DNA from: a virus
Length of the DNA: 41,714 bases
IMG/VR virus record: IMGVR_UViG_3300001349_000030
Coordinates: 22-41,735 of that record
Strand: one strand, 5' to 3'
Part shown: piece after piece, positions 24,401 to 33,946 of the stretch
How the letters are laid out: each line of letters starts with the position of its first letter
How positions within the stretch are numbered: the first letter of the stretch is position 1
The notes under the pieces: generated by a model
The model's input: the letters and a program-made list of their open reading frames with translations, nothing else
Databases searched by the model: none
What the model was told of the DNA's origin: nothing
Made by a program: the position numbers and the translations under genes

Positions 24401-26558
24401 TAATGACAATATAACTCTAGAGTTCTTGCCCTCTATATTCGGACAAAATTACACAGTATCAAAAATTCCAACATACGTTCCAAGTGTCTACAGCATCTCC
24501 ACAAACAACTATTGTCATTTTTGGCCTGGTGGCAACTCAATAACCCCTTTCAAGATTGACAACGTAGAGGTTGGCGGAAAATCTTTAACAAATTCACTTT
24601 CTCTAACAAAGGGAACGGACTCAAATTACACACCTTTTGAAGAATATACAAATCTTAAGTCTGTAAGCGAAAAATACAGCAAGATAGGAGTAGATAAAAA
24701 TATACAGAGACATCAAAAGAACATAGGTATAGAACTAAAAGAAACACAAATAACATCTTCAGTAGCTTTAATAAATCAGTCATCTCAACCAACGTCAATT
24801 GAATCTTATTCTACGTCTTCTCCTTTTTTATTATTGCCAGGTGATAGCATCGTCTTAGGAATAGAAAAATGTGCAGGTGACTATATTACAGCCGCGGGTG
24901 AAGAAGAATCACTTTCAGGCTCATACATAAAAATAAAAGCCGAACCGGCGTCAATGACATTATACGGTTCTCTAATAAAAGAGAATAAAGAGTTTCACAA
25001 TACACTAAATCAAGATCTAACATCAAATTCAGTTCACGAAGCTTACTATGGAGAGCCAGTTCTAGATCAGTTCGAAATAGAGCCGATATCAATGTATGCT
25101 AGAACAACAAGAGATGAATACGTTACTGGTGATATGAGTACACTTGACGGTGATAGCATTCCTATTGGGACAAGAGGAGTTACAAAAAGAGTAACAGATG
25201 GAGACGTTGCAGACAGTTGGTCTCTAACGCGATTTAATACTTTTGCTGATGAAAATGAAAGATATTACGATACTTTGTTACCAGACGTAGGACAAATATT
25301 AAACAACATTGGTCTTATAAACTTAAGTGACGCTGCAATAGATTGGACGAGTGGAACATTCATTGATCCTGACGATCCTACAGGTGTGGCAACATTAGCA
25401 TACTCAGATCTTTCAACTAATCTCATAGGAATAAGAACAGGTTCTTTACATATTGAACTTAAGGATCTAGGAGATGGTTCACACCCTCCCCCTTACACAG
25501 GATTTCTAGACACAGTAGACGATACTGTTGCTGGCGTACATGACGCTATTATAGATAAAACAAACTTGTTTGTAGACGGACGCTTGGCAAACCCTCCAAG
25601 CCTCGTACACGTATATCATTCAGAAGACCCAGATTATTCACTGACTTTACCTTCTCTTGATGTTACAAGAGGTATGAAAGCTAAATATCAATATGCTATT
25701 GACTTCTTTCCTGGGCACACTATTCCACATTTTCCGTTTAGTGTTAATGTAAGAAGAACAGACAATACAGAGTTTTCAATATTGACTAGATACGCTACTG
25801 AATATGGTCTATATCAAGAATCAGATTGGTGGAGAAAAGCTAATGGAGACCCGTACCCTTCTCCACCTAATATTATGGATGCTCAAGAAAGTTTCTATCA
25901 TACAGGATCAATTGCAGTCTTAGGCGCTGTTATTGGGTTTGGTCCCCATTATGAAATAATGACAAACACACAAATAAAAAATTTAATATTTAGAAACTCA
26001 ATAGACTCATTGACAACCGAAGATACTGTACAAACACGTCTAGTGTTAGGAACGCCTACTGCTTTCAAATACGAATACGGATTTAATTCAACAATATCAT
26101 CTTCAGGAGAGCTGTCGTCTTACGCCTATGGGGTAAGAGACATAGAATCAGTAACTTCAACTGCTGTATTTAGAAGCAATAGCTACGGACAATTCAGAGA
26201 CATGCTTGAACAACGTCACTATGGAAGATTCTATAAACAGCGTGAATTTACACCACGATTTGCATCATCTCCAGGGTTTCAAGGAAGAAACATGATTGAG
26301 ACTAACGATTTTAAACAATCAAAATTTGTCACAAAAGGTCCCATTGAGATTAAATTTGTAGAAGAAAATTCTTCTACTCAGGTTGCTGACCCACAATTTA
26401 CAAATTCTTCTAATCTTAGCCCATATGCAACTTCATCGCTTCCATTTTTTGATGATCTAACTACATATCCTTCTGGAAGTAATAGAACATACACGTCAGA
26501 CACATTGAATTCAGCTGTATTGTCAACACAATTAACTTTTGATATAAGTGGTGCATAG
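21465..26558 (+). CDS. Giant virion protein with two LamG/ConA-like domains
   Basis: At 1697 residues this is the largest gene in the window. LamG domain 1 (about 43-277) has SLIAYWRLND, DSSGNGHN, FSISCWINPEAL, WFNIVVTYNG and GALSELAIWNREL. LamG domain 2 (about 362-632) has NLVAHWRPQD, MTFSMWAKRN, NWQNIVITYD and GYIADVAIWNSTL. The remaining 1050 residues are a long Tyr/Asn/Ser-rich structural region with a MYARTTRDEY and GRFYKQREFTPRF segment near the C-terminus, and no recognisable enzyme motif. The stop overlaps the next GTG start by one base (TAGTG). It probably forms a long peripheral baseplate arm; the function is inferred from neighbours. Confidence 0.75.
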   Translation: MSEKVKSIFLDNTTVLSDQIVDHNLTVSWKTIFGDDNPNAGNSSLIAYWRLNDITGADSSGNGHNITWLSGTPFMTQSTPFKNKNNTVLFDGTANHGSVVDHDNLSFGNGAFDQPFSISCWINPEALTLGSSSGIVSKADEYNLYIENKSGGDKTNEYSVVLQLVDASTNMFQYVFDEHSISKDSWFNIVVTYNGQSSGPSTDINFYINGVRKISNEISNGTTGTYVAMSNTASDMIIGRYDALPGTYINGALSELAIWNRELTAFEAKALHDVKYGVVTSLGTYTSYSPRIMLRDKDNQRGQYSTARRTGDKDRTGTFNIQFNDENTVEFKKIPTVYPGEKDKSFSITDSGSKYTYSSQANLVAHWRPQDVVIPTTTVSATPLTTPSGVKLFVGGTVPVSDTAYIENKVAGGQIANIKNFATILSTDDPRYNSYTERDGKLYDSIGSRNSYKYLSNGNNVNDGLNIGTASIWDAIIGSNTAGGSTKKMTFSMWAKRNVDTGTARLLDFGNTDISLYVDSAERIWFKATWDSPADPVWWNSASSVLTSNWQNIVITYDATVTTNDPVLYVDSVSIPLTETSGPPTGVLSVISTDDCYIGNDAGLTNVFNGYIADVAIWNSTLTSAEVKAIYLNDTRWNPDISSTQEVQYPMGLLKGDSRLPGLVTDITTKGLITRSHSGESFNIITDGEDISAYNDELVKTQDTDFYNTGTDREVYPGFSSPLRSKTSFTFDITAIQDQYVFRQNYDTVSAGEFHPTTSDFTGFCYYSFTENKWVQKGETNFRYGFDPNNPGTTGPVSFPSQFAGPSNFLTRLNEDTQDSTVTKEVLGYDKIGMPTITNLAPWATKYHALDAEILDTDFIKSPFLLEKISINLPIYAKHILDNNILNDRQKEMSNYMVFLYLQKRVSTVQDSQDDIDTSERILIASSSICFYNKNVLYDVVMGGPARLVKDFYPIHDTGFSHGFDFTNDGTSGAEIKEFNDNITLEFLPSIFGQNYTVSKIPTYVPSVYSISTNNYCHFWPGGNSITPFKIDNVEVGGKSLTNSLSLTKGTDSNYTPFEEYTNLKSVSEKYSKIGVDKNIQRHQKNIGIELKETQITSSVALINQSSQPTSIESYSTSSPFLLLPGDSIVLGIEKCAGDYITAAGEEESLSGSYIKIKAEPASMTLYGSLIKENKEFHNTLNQDLTSNSVHEAYYGEPVLDQFEIEPISMYARTTRDEYVTGDMSTLDGDSIPIGTRGVTKRVTDGDVADSWSLTRFNTFADENERYYDTLLPDVGQILNNIGLINLSDAAIDWTSGTFIDPDDPTGVATLAYSDLSTNLIGIRTGSLHIELKDLGDGSHPPPYTGFLDTVDDTVAGVHDAIIDKTNLFVDGRLANPPSLVHVYHSEDPDYSLTLPSLDVTRGMKAKYQYAIDFFPGHTIPHFPFSVNVRRTDNTEFSILTRYATEYGLYQESDWWRKANGDPYPSPPNIMDAQESFYHTGSIAVLGAVIGFGPHYEIMTNTQIKNLIFRNSIDSLTTEDTVQTRLVLGTPTAFKYEYGFNSTISSSGELSSYAYGVRDIESVTSTAVFRSNSYGQFRDMLEQRHYGRFYKQREFTPRFASSPGFQGRNMIETNDFKQSKFVTKGPIEIKFVEENSSTQVADPQFTNSSNLSPYATSSLPFFDDLTTYPSGSNRTYTSDTLNSAVLSTQLTFDISGA

Positions 26559-27466
26559 TGTCAATAAAAATAAGTGATACAAAAAAATCATTATATATTA
26601 CAAACAACAATAAAATAACAGGTGATATATCTTCGATAATAATACCACACGATTTTGCCATCGGCGTTAACGGACTATCAAAAAGACTCGTTGTTCACGG
26701 AACTGCAAGATTCGAAAGCGATGTTCAAATAATCGGAACGTTATACGGTGGTTCACCTGTCAAAATAGCAGGAGGAATAAAAATAGTAGGAGGAGCAGAG
26801 GTAGACGGAGTAGATCTTTCTTCAACAATATCAGATGTTCCAGATATAAAAAATAGAATAGGTGTAGTAGAGACTGATTATATAAAATCTACTAACTTAG
26901 ACGAAAAAATAACAGATATATCTACAAATAGTACAACTACATTTGGTACAAAGATACTCACGTTACAGACTAAAACAAGTCTAACTGCTGATGTTGAGGC
27001 AATTGAATCATATTGCTTGTTGCAAACAGACCTTGCAACTACAAAATCATCTCTTGAGACAACAGCAAACGATCTAGTGGCTCTTCACGATACGCTATCT
27101 GTGTCATCTTTTGAGTCAGGAGAAAAAGTAGCGCTATTATCAGATAGAAGATTGAAAAACGAAATAAAGAAGATTCAAGACCCATTTAAGATCATTAATA
27201 GAATAGAGCCTGTTACTTATTATTGGAATGAAACGGCATCAAAATTAAATTGTTATGACAAAGACTTACACTTTGGGTTTATAGCTCAAAATATAAGAGA
27301 TGTAATACCAACAATAGTAAGCGCGCCAGATATAAACGGTAATTTATCTATTAAGGTAAATAGTTTAGAATTAATGTCAGTTTTGGTTTCTGCTGTTCAA
27401 GATCAACAAAAACAAATAGAAGAATTGAAATCAAAAGTTTTAGAAATTGAAAATAGTAATATTTAA
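26558..27466 (+). CDS. Tail-fibre/spike protein with S74 intramolecular chaperone
   Basis: The 302-residue protein starts at a GTG overlapping the previous stop. The N-terminal third has short fibre strands (FESDVQIIGTLYGGSPVK, IKIVGGAEVDG). Residues 100-185 are helical and low in complexity. Residue 195 onward is a peptidase-S74 domain: LSDRRLKNEIKKI (S195-D196 with K200), YYWNET, FGFIAQNIRDVIP and an ending heptad coiled coil (QKQIEELKSKVLEIE). In this family the domain trimerises the fibre and then cuts itself off using the conserved Ser and Lys. The motif looks intact. YGGSPVK is shared with the fibre at 2411. Confidence 0.88.
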   Translation: MSIKISDTKKSLYITNNNKITGDISSIIIPHDFAIGVNGLSKRLVVHGTARFESDVQIIGTLYGGSPVKIAGGIKIVGGAEVDGVDLSSTISDVPDIKNRIGVVETDYIKSTNLDEKITDISTNSTTTFGTKILTLQTKTSLTADVEAIESYCLLQTDLATTKSSLETTANDLVALHDTLSVSSFESGEKVALLSDRRLKNEIKKIQDPFKIINRIEPVTYYWNETASKLNCYDKDLHFGFIAQNIRDVIPTIVSAPDINGNLSIKVNSLELMSVLVSAVQDQQKQIEELKSKVLEIENSNI

Positions 27467-27472
27467 TAATAC
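27456..27472 (+). promoter_or_regulatory. Recurrent GTAATATTTA element, copy 2
   Basis: GTAATATTTAATAATAC resembles the copy at 1819 with a three-base shortening. It overlaps the end of the S74 fibre gene and lies 12 nt before the ATG at 27485. This is weaker support than the 12-mer shared at 1819 and 39730. Confidence 0.3.
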
Positions 27473-27484
27473 ACAGAGACTATA

Positions 27485-28708
27485 ATGGCCGGAATATTAG
27501 ACAACAAAAAAAGAATAATGGATACAATCGTTACTCAAGAAGGAAGAAGACAGCTCTCTTCAGGTAAATTTACGATAAAGTATGCATCGTTCACAGATGG
27601 TAATGTATTCTATGAGGCAGACTTGTCAGCTGGAACCTCGGATGCTACTATTAGAGTACCATTTGAAGCAGTCAATAAATTCCAAGATAATATCGTATTT
27701 GAAACAGATGATAGTGGTAATTTGTTAAGTTATCAAGGAGACGGCGTAGAATTGAATGCAGATGGTTCTATTGTTTCTTTAACATCTACATACCCAAACG
27801 ACACTAGAATATACAATGGAAAAATAGTAATAGAAGTAAAAGGAACCACATCTCCAGCTGGACTAGATTATTTTAATTACTACGATGAGACCACTAAATC
27901 AATAGTTTATTGGGTCTATGGGTATGCCAACGATGCAACGTCTTCAAACGGTGCAGGCTCATTGACACCTGGATCAACAGCAGACATAGATGGGTATGGC
28001 TGGTTACTAACTGATAGTACTTATGTCTGGCCAACACTGGCACTAAAATCACACTTTCAGTCAACTGATAACTTTATAACAAACACAATATCTTCAAGGA
28101 ACACGATCTCAGATAGTGCAGGGTTTTCTTCTACTGTAGACAGTATAACTACGGCATCTTTTGATAGTTTCAAACAGCAGAACTTTATAACAACAAAGTC
28201 TAGTAGGAACAATCAGGCATTTAGCGTTACACAGTCCAATGATACTTTTACGTATACTGTTGAGTCTGGGTTCGATAATGAAATTACAGTATCAAAGGAA
28301 TTAAATTCTTTACCTGCTTTGATTAATGATATTAAATTTTCAAATGTTTTGAATTTTAAGTTTTTACCACCCATAAATAAAAATGATAATTCACCTAATG
28401 GTTTATATGCTGATCTAAATGCAAGCAATAAACTAGAATCAATTGACATAAAAAAAATGATTGATAAAAAACAATCTATATCATGCGTTTTAAATAGTGG
28501 TGAAAATGTCAACAAGGTTATATTTCAAATGTTTGAAGAAAACAACGTCGACTTAAAGATAAAAAAGCTAGACATGTTAGACGCAGGCGAATTTAATATA
28601 GATGGATCAGTGAAGAGAGTAATATTTATAGGAAAAGTCTTAATAGACACATTTAATCAGCCGACTTTTATAAACATGTTCACAGTGGAGGTTTCAGATG
28701 ATGTTTAA
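27485..28708 (+). CDS. Virion structural protein with T-x-x-GR N-terminal module and YAND module
   Basis: The protein has 407 residues. Residues 1-47 (GILDNKKRIMDTIVTQEGRR followed by QLSSGKFTIKYASFTDG) share D-x-x-(V/L)-T-x-x-GR-x-x-L and a following F-x-I strand with the start of the protein at 35881. Residues 142-187 (YWVYGYAND ... GYGWLLTDSTYVWP) form a module found again in the protein at 36617. The C-terminal half is polar and beta-rich, with ISCVLNSGENVNKVIF. No enzymatic motif is present. The stop overlaps the next start by eleven bases. It is probably a tail or neck structural protein. Confidence 0.65.
   Translation: MAGILDNKKRIMDTIVTQEGRRQLSSGKFTIKYASFTDGNVFYEADLSAGTSDATIRVPFEAVNKFQDNIVFETDDSGNLLSYQGDGVELNADGSIVSLTSTYPNDTRIYNGKIVIEVKGTTSPAGLDYFNYYDETTKSIVYWVYGYANDATSSNGAGSLTPGSTADIDGYGWLLTDSTYVWPTLALKSHFQSTDNFITNTISSRNTISDSAGFSSTVDSITTASFDSFKQQNFITTKSSRNNQAFSVTQSNDTFTYTVESGFDNEITVSKELNSLPALINDIKFSNVLNFKFLPPINKNDNSPNGLYADLNASNKLESIDIKKMIDKKQSISCVLNSGENVNKVIFQMFEENNVDLKIKKLDMLDAGEFNIDGSVKRVIFIGKVLIDTFNQPTFINMFTVEVSDDV
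27908..28045 (+). repeat. YAND module, copy A (46 residues)
   Basis: This encodes YW-(V/I)-(Y/F)-GYAND followed by an acidic/glycine loop and GYGWLLTDSTYVWP. It aligns by eye with 37274-37429 in a different protein. The nucleotide sequences are much less alike than the proteins, so divergence is not recent. Confidence 0.6.
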
Positions 28709-30941
28709 TATCGACACAATGACAACAAAAAATACAGAAGAAAATTTAGAAAATAAAACTAAATCAACAAGAAGTCGCAAGTCAGTTAAGGGGACAAACA
28801 ATAAAGCTAACTACGATTTTGATCTTGAAAACGACTTACAACTTGAAAGAAAAGCTGAAAATATAGTTCTTAGATTCTCTATGAATGCTAACATACCTCT
28901 AATGCTTAAAAATAAAATTAGAACAATTAGGGTAATTTTATCAAAAGCTAGATTAAGTGAAATTAGAAGAAGTTACGGCAAACAAGACGGGATCATTGAA
29001 GACTTCTACATTAACGTATCTGACTACTTTGACGTAAGAAAAAAAGAAGAAATATTAAAAAACAAAAGCTTAAAGACAATTGATCTAGCTAATTTTAGTA
29101 ATTCGTCTATTAGCTATAAAAATCAGTCACTGCTCGGACTAGCGATAGAAAAAAAGTTACCACTCGGTGAGATATTTAACAAAAACAACAATGAGATAAA
29201 CAAACATTTCAGTTTTTCAAGAGATACAACTAACAATAATGTATTGCAGGCGTCTAAAGAAACTGTCTTAATGACCCATTACATAACAAAGAAGCTAAAT
29301 AAAAAAAATGCCCTTTTTGTAAAAATAATAGAACTGTCAAGCAACAAAGAAGACAATATCGCATCTGTATTTGATGACACTTTAAAATATTACTCTATAA
29401 ACAACTTCAAATTAAAAAATTTCAATAGAATAGAGACAAAGTTTCTTAACATAGAGAGTGAAAAAAACAACAAACTGTTCGCGGCAGGTAGAGAAAATAA
29501 AAACAGAGCTCTTCATGAAATAGAAGTACTCAATGAAGAGTCTGATACGCTTACTATTTTAAAAAAATCAAATCTAAAAGATCGGTTTTCTAAATTAAAA
29601 ATATCTGAAATAAAAAACAGCATAGGACAAAACTACAATATAAGAAATTCAGCACCTTCAATTTATAGAATATTGGACGGAAAAAATAAACTTTACGATG
29701 TTTTTGTCGGCGATGTAAACAAACAACTATTTGAAACTAACCCAAGTGTTCATTCATTTTATCTTGACAACGCTATAATGTTGATGATAAACAACGTTCC
29801 AAGTGACTTTACACATTACACAGTCTACAGATACGAAGAATCAAACAAAAAAAATAAAACTGAAATAGAGACAAATTCTTCGGATTTTAATTTTTTTTAC
29901 GATAACATGCTTATATTAAGAGACGAAAACGTTAATGACAATAAAATGTATGGGTATCAAGTAAAGTTCAACACAAAAAACAATACAGATATACTAACTA
30001 ACGTATCTAACAGATCGACATTTATAGAAACAACAGGATCATATACGCTTAGCAGTGAGATTGTTTCAAAAGATGGTGAAAATTCAATAGTGTTTACGAC
30101 CACAGTCCCAACAACAGATTCAGAATACATATATGATAGTATTAAGAGCAATTATCCAGACATCAGCGACGATTATAAAAACAATCTTGTAGAAAACTAC
30201 TCGTATTTATCGTTTGTTAAGCTAATGGCACTAGATCTAAAAACAGGAAATATAACTGTAATCGGTATAAAATCTGCAGAATCAAATAAAATAGAGTTTC
30301 CAATGTCTAATATAAACTTGGATGAATCTAATCATATATTTTTTGGAGAAATGTTCTCAAACTCAATAATCTCTATGATTGAAAATATGAATTCTTCTTC
30401 AAGATACCAAGATGGAAAAAACGACTATATTCCACAAGTATCATACGATTTAAGTAGCTTAAATCTAGATGTTGATAATTTTGTCTCTAAATTTACAAGC
30501 TACTCGTCTATGAACACTGGAACTCTAACTTATTCCAGGGCACTTTCTGATGAACCGGGCAATCTAATAGAGACATATAAAACTGGTGTAACTACAATAG
30601 TAAACAAACCGCAGTTTATTAAAAACGATAATACATTAAATATTGATAAAAAAATAGAAATAAATAACAGAAACGTTCCTACAATAACAATAAACTTTAA
30701 AAGCAATGCACCTGACTCTGTTCTAGTTGTAACGTCTTCCGAAAAAGGAATAAATTTTAGGACTGAGAAGGGAATAACAGAAAATGGAACTGTAGTGTTT
30801 TACGATCACTTAGCAAAGTTTGAATTTTTAAATGAAATAATAGATTACTTTATAATTCCAGTGTATAATAATTATAACATAAACAATGTTGTAAAATTAG
30901 GAACAGTAATATGCTCCAAAGACAATTTCAGGAGCATATAG
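28698..30941 (+). CDS. Large virion protein with FN3-like domain
   Basis: The protein has 747 residues. A Lys/Asn-rich, apparently disordered N-terminus (1-45) leads into an alpha/beta region of unknown type. A fibronectin-III-like segment lies at about 355-440 (DFTHYTVYRYEESNKKN and a following MYGYQVKF strand). The rest is beta-rich with many Asn/Ser. GGAGG at 28687-28691 precedes the ATG at 28698 (a second ATG follows at 28701). No catalytic motif or signal peptide was seen. It forms an operon with the next three genes, which are likewise unassigned. A tail-associated role is inferred from location. Confidence 0.6.
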   Translation: MMFNIDTMTTKNTEENLENKTKSTRSRKSVKGTNNKANYDFDLENDLQLERKAENIVLRFSMNANIPLMLKNKIRTIRVILSKARLSEIRRSYGKQDGIIEDFYINVSDYFDVRKKEEILKNKSLKTIDLANFSNSSISYKNQSLLGLAIEKKLPLGEIFNKNNNEINKHFSFSRDTTNNNVLQASKETVLMTHYITKKLNKKNALFVKIIELSSNKEDNIASVFDDTLKYYSINNFKLKNFNRIETKFLNIESEKNNKLFAAGRENKNRALHEIEVLNEESDTLTILKKSNLKDRFSKLKISEIKNSIGQNYNIRNSAPSIYRILDGKNKLYDVFVGDVNKQLFETNPSVHSFYLDNAIMLMINNVPSDFTHYTVYRYEESNKKNKTEIETNSSDFNFFYDNMLILRDENVNDNKMYGYQVKFNTKNNTDILTNVSNRSTFIETTGSYTLSSEIVSKDGENSIVFTTTVPTTDSEYIYDSIKSNYPDISDDYKNNLVENYSYLSFVKLMALDLKTGNITVIGIKSAESNKIEFPMSNINLDESNHIFFGEMFSNSIISMIENMNSSSRYQDGKNDYIPQVSYDLSSLNLDVDNFVSKFTSYSSMNTGTLTYSRALSDEPGNLIETYKTGVTTIVNKPQFIKNDNTLNIDKKIEINNRNVPTITINFKSNAPDSVLVVTSSEKGINFRTEKGITENGTVVFYDHLAKFEFLNEIIDYFIIPVYNNYNINNVVKLGTVICSKDNFRSI

Positions 30942-30942
30942 A

Positions 30943-31209
30943 ATGGCAGATGCAAGAATCAGTGGAAATGTAAAAAAACTTTCAATGAGCAGAGTTTCAG
31001 CTGAACGTTCATTTCAAGAACCACCATACACAATAAATCTTGGTGTTGAACTCATTGCAATTACAGATGTCTATCCACTAAAAACAGGAAATGCTTCAGG
31101 AGAAATAGATACTGAGTATTTAGAGATAATATTGCTTAAAAAGAATTTTTTTGACAAAGTAACTGAGTATGGCGATAGTCTTTTAATAGAATCTCCGGTG
31201 AGTAGTTAA
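30943..31209 (+). CDS. Small conserved-looking protein between large virion genes
   Basis: The protein has 88 residues. The start follows the upstream stop by one base, with AGGAG upstream; the next gene begins one base after its own stop. The sequence has a basic N-terminus (ISGNVKKLSMSRVSAERS) and a short beta/alpha core (NLGVELIAITDVYPL, LEIILLKKNFF). It has no cysteine, transmembrane helix or recognised motif. Its tight coupling with two much larger structural genes suggests a joint assembly partner or chaperone; this is inference only. Confidence 0.6.
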   Translation: MADARISGNVKKLSMSRVSAERSFQEPPYTINLGVELIAITDVYPLKTGNASGEIDTEYLEIILLKKNFFDKVTEYGDSLLIESPVSS

Positions 31210-31210
31210 T

Positions 31211-33946
31211 ATGCCTGTATCCACCATATTGGACTCATTCTCAGCTGTAACACCTCCAACATCAGCTGAAATAAAACAACTAATTTCTTCTAGTAGTACA
31301 AATAGTCGTAGAGAGTATGTCGAAGTAAACAACTATGATGATCTTTTAGAAAACTACAGTATAACAACAGAAAATATAAAAATTGCTCTTGATAACGTAA
31401 AGTCACTACGAGAGTCAATAGACAGCTATTCAAATGAAGAAATTTTAAAAACAGAAGAGTTCGTAATAACTGAAATAAACTGGTCAGGCGACGCTACTGG
31501 AAAAACAAACGCAATAGAGCCAATAATCAAGATAGATTCATCCGAAGATACTCTAAACAAAGGTTTTAAAACTACACTTTTTGAAGATGGTATGGGCTTA
31601 AGATCACAATTGTCTGAAATAGTTGAAAGATATTATAACACAGATTCTGCACCAAATAACATAAATGAAATAGTCACAGAATACGAAAATGATTTTACAG
31701 GACTTCAGTCTGTTACTGACATTTTTACATTGTTAACATATCATAACGAAAATATAAATGACACTTTAAACAATGTAACAGACGCAATAAATGTTATTGA
31801 TGGGTTAAATATGGAATTAATTCCTGAAAGTATCACTGATTTTTATCTCGATACAATTGTTGAAAAAGTCAGTGGGACAAACACAGGAAAGGTCTCAAGC
31901 ACAATATCTGAACTAGACAAAATTCTAACTGCAATTGATAATATAAACAAGAAAAATGCAGGAACGACTTTCTTGTTTAGAGTCACAAGCAGACTACACA
32001 ATGTATTGTTGGCTGCATCAAATATATTAAGCAGCAATGAAAATCTATTGTATGGTTTTCTTCTTGAAGAATTTAGCGACGACAAAGATATGTTTGAAAA
32101 ACTATTTACAGAAGATGAAGCTATTTCATCAAGTGTGCAAAAAGACATAACTAAAAAATTAACATCTAAATGGGAAGATAAATTTAGAGAATACAGCAAG
32201 TTTGACAAAGATCGCACTGATGATGAAAAGTACGCAGATCTGAGAATAAAAAGCAGCAATCAGAATACAATTGTCTTAGACAGAGGGGCTTCTTATACTA
32301 AAAAAGATACAACATATTATTTAGATACAGACAGTGCTGACGAAAAACAGTACAAAGATACATTGTCTTCAATTGGAGAACTCTTTGATAGCTTTAGAAC
32401 GACAGAAGAAAGACAGATAGTTGCTGTAATGATGAGAATAATGCTTTCAAGCTCAAATAGAAAAACGCTCGTAGTTTCAAATTCAGGCTACGCTTATACG
32501 GAGCCTGCAAAAAACAGTATATACAAAGCTGACATATACGTTAGGGAAGCGGATGAAGGAGTAGGCAAGGAAGCAACTTCTGTAATTGAAATTGAACTGT
32601 CACCAATAAGTGAATTAGTTGATAATTTTGATACAGTTTTTCTTGATGGAAAAAATATACAAGAAACCTTCATAGACGGGCCTGTCTCAAGGATCGAAGG
32701 ATTAAAAGACGAACAAATCAGAAGCATTCAAGAAGATTTCTTTGGCGGAGAAAATGCACTTGACTTTTTTGCAAATGACTGTGTAAAACACTTTATTCCC
32801 ATTCAACTTCATATAAAAGAACTAAATTCTATAGCCACAAGAATAGAAAAGCTAAAAGAGCTACTTCAGACAGTAGACGAAATAGACGCAGAGAGTCTTA
32901 GTATCACATTTGACAAAGACTTTAGTGGGTTATTAAGAAATGGTGATATAAACTTAGCACTTGCTGTAAAAGAATATTATGACATTTTACAAGAAAGTAA
33001 CAATCCTTTGATTCAAAATAGATTTTCGCCTATTAATGATCAAGAAAAAACAGCATTAGAGTCACTATTCAGCGAGCAAAACTTAATTCAAGGCAACATA
33101 GACGAACAAATAAAAATATTTTCTTTAGGGCTCACTAGGGAATCAATCGGTGAAATATACGCACCCAAGAAAATATCAGTAGTCATAACAAAAATAGACA
33201 CACTCTATCCAGAAATAGTCTTTGAACCCCATAAATTAGATATCGATATTTTAAACTTCCCTGTTCTAAACAACTATAACTTTAACACTACTCAAACAAG
33301 TTCAGAAACTACGCTTAACGAAATAGGAACAGCAATATCTTCTGCTTCAACTAAATACACATCATTTAAAGACTTTGTTCAAGATGGTATGCATTTTTTA
33401 AACTTAGACGAAATAACAGCAGGTTCAGCAATAAACTCTATAGAACCAAAAACTTTTGATGAAATAATAGCATCAGACGATGACGCCACAGCAACTGAGA
33501 TTAAATTATTAAATGCTGCAAAAAGCTATGTATTGGGAATATACATTAGATCACTTATCGGGACTGAATTTAAAGGAAGTGACTTAGACGAGAGGTATGA
33601 TGATGTGTGGTACGACGAAAATGCAGTAGAAAACTTTGAAAAAATATACGACTTACCTGATCCTGAGACAGAGCTATCTAAAAGATTCAAAAACATAATG
33701 TTATATAATTCTACAATTCTAAACAATCAAAAAATAATAGACGATGTATTAAGTCTTCACGACATTATGTATACTTACCATGCCATGCTAAACATAACTA
33801 CTGACTTCGCCTACAACGAAGAAGACTACCCAGATTATGATCCAACAAAAACACTTCAGAATCTTGAGTTCGAAGTTTCTTCATCATTTGAATCTGACAT
33901 ACAACTGACAGTAGAACAAGTAATAAAAGGTGAGGAGATAGAATAA
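31211..33946 (+). CDS. Large acidic helical virion protein (unassigned)
   Basis: The protein has 911 residues, is dominated by Asp/Glu/Lys/Ser/Asn and is predicted largely helical, with many coiled-coil-like stretches (ENIKIALDNVKSLRESIDSY, IATRIEKLKELLQTVDEID). No enzymatic or fold motif was recognised. A central charged loop (VYVREADEGVGKEATSVI-like) separates two helical halves. The start lies one base after the preceding stop; its own stop overlaps the next ATG by one base (TAATG). An extended scaffold, long-tail-fibre-connector or tape-measure-like role can be imagined, but it lacks the hydrophobic segments typical of tape-measure proteins. Confidence 0.6.
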   Translation: MPVSTILDSFSAVTPPTSAEIKQLISSSSTNSRREYVEVNNYDDLLENYSITTENIKIALDNVKSLRESIDSYSNEEILKTEEFVITEINWSGDATGKTNAIEPIIKIDSSEDTLNKGFKTTLFEDGMGLRSQLSEIVERYYNTDSAPNNINEIVTEYENDFTGLQSVTDIFTLLTYHNENINDTLNNVTDAINVIDGLNMELIPESITDFYLDTIVEKVSGTNTGKVSSTISELDKILTAIDNINKKNAGTTFLFRVTSRLHNVLLAASNILSSNENLLYGFLLEEFSDDKDMFEKLFTEDEAISSSVQKDITKKLTSKWEDKFREYSKFDKDRTDDEKYADLRIKSSNQNTIVLDRGASYTKKDTTYYLDTDSADEKQYKDTLSSIGELFDSFRTTEERQIVAVMMRIMLSSSNRKTLVVSNSGYAYTEPAKNSIYKADIYVREADEGVGKEATSVIEIELSPISELVDNFDTVFLDGKNIQETFIDGPVSRIEGLKDEQIRSIQEDFFGGENALDFFANDCVKHFIPIQLHIKELNSIATRIEKLKELLQTVDEIDAESLSITFDKDFSGLLRNGDINLALAVKEYYDILQESNNPLIQNRFSPINDQEKTALESLFSEQNLIQGNIDEQIKIFSLGLTRESIGEIYAPKKISVVITKIDTLYPEIVFEPHKLDIDILNFPVLNNYNFNTTQTSSETTLNEIGTAISSASTKYTSFKDFVQDGMHFLNLDEITAGSAINSIEPKTFDEIIASDDDATATEIKLLNAAKSYVLGIYIRSLIGTEFKGSDLDERYDDVWYDENAVENFEKIYDLPDPETELSKRFKNIMLYNSTILNNQKIIDDVLSLHDIMYTYHAMLNITTDFAYNEEDYPDYDPTKTLQNLEFEVSSSFESDIQLTVEQVIKGEEIE

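Noticed and set aside
31843-32259. Minus-strand open frame of 138 codons
   Set aside because: It is antisense to the 911-residue gene; its composition (Leu/Ser-rich) is what the opposite strand of Asp/Glu/Lys-rich coding DNA gives.
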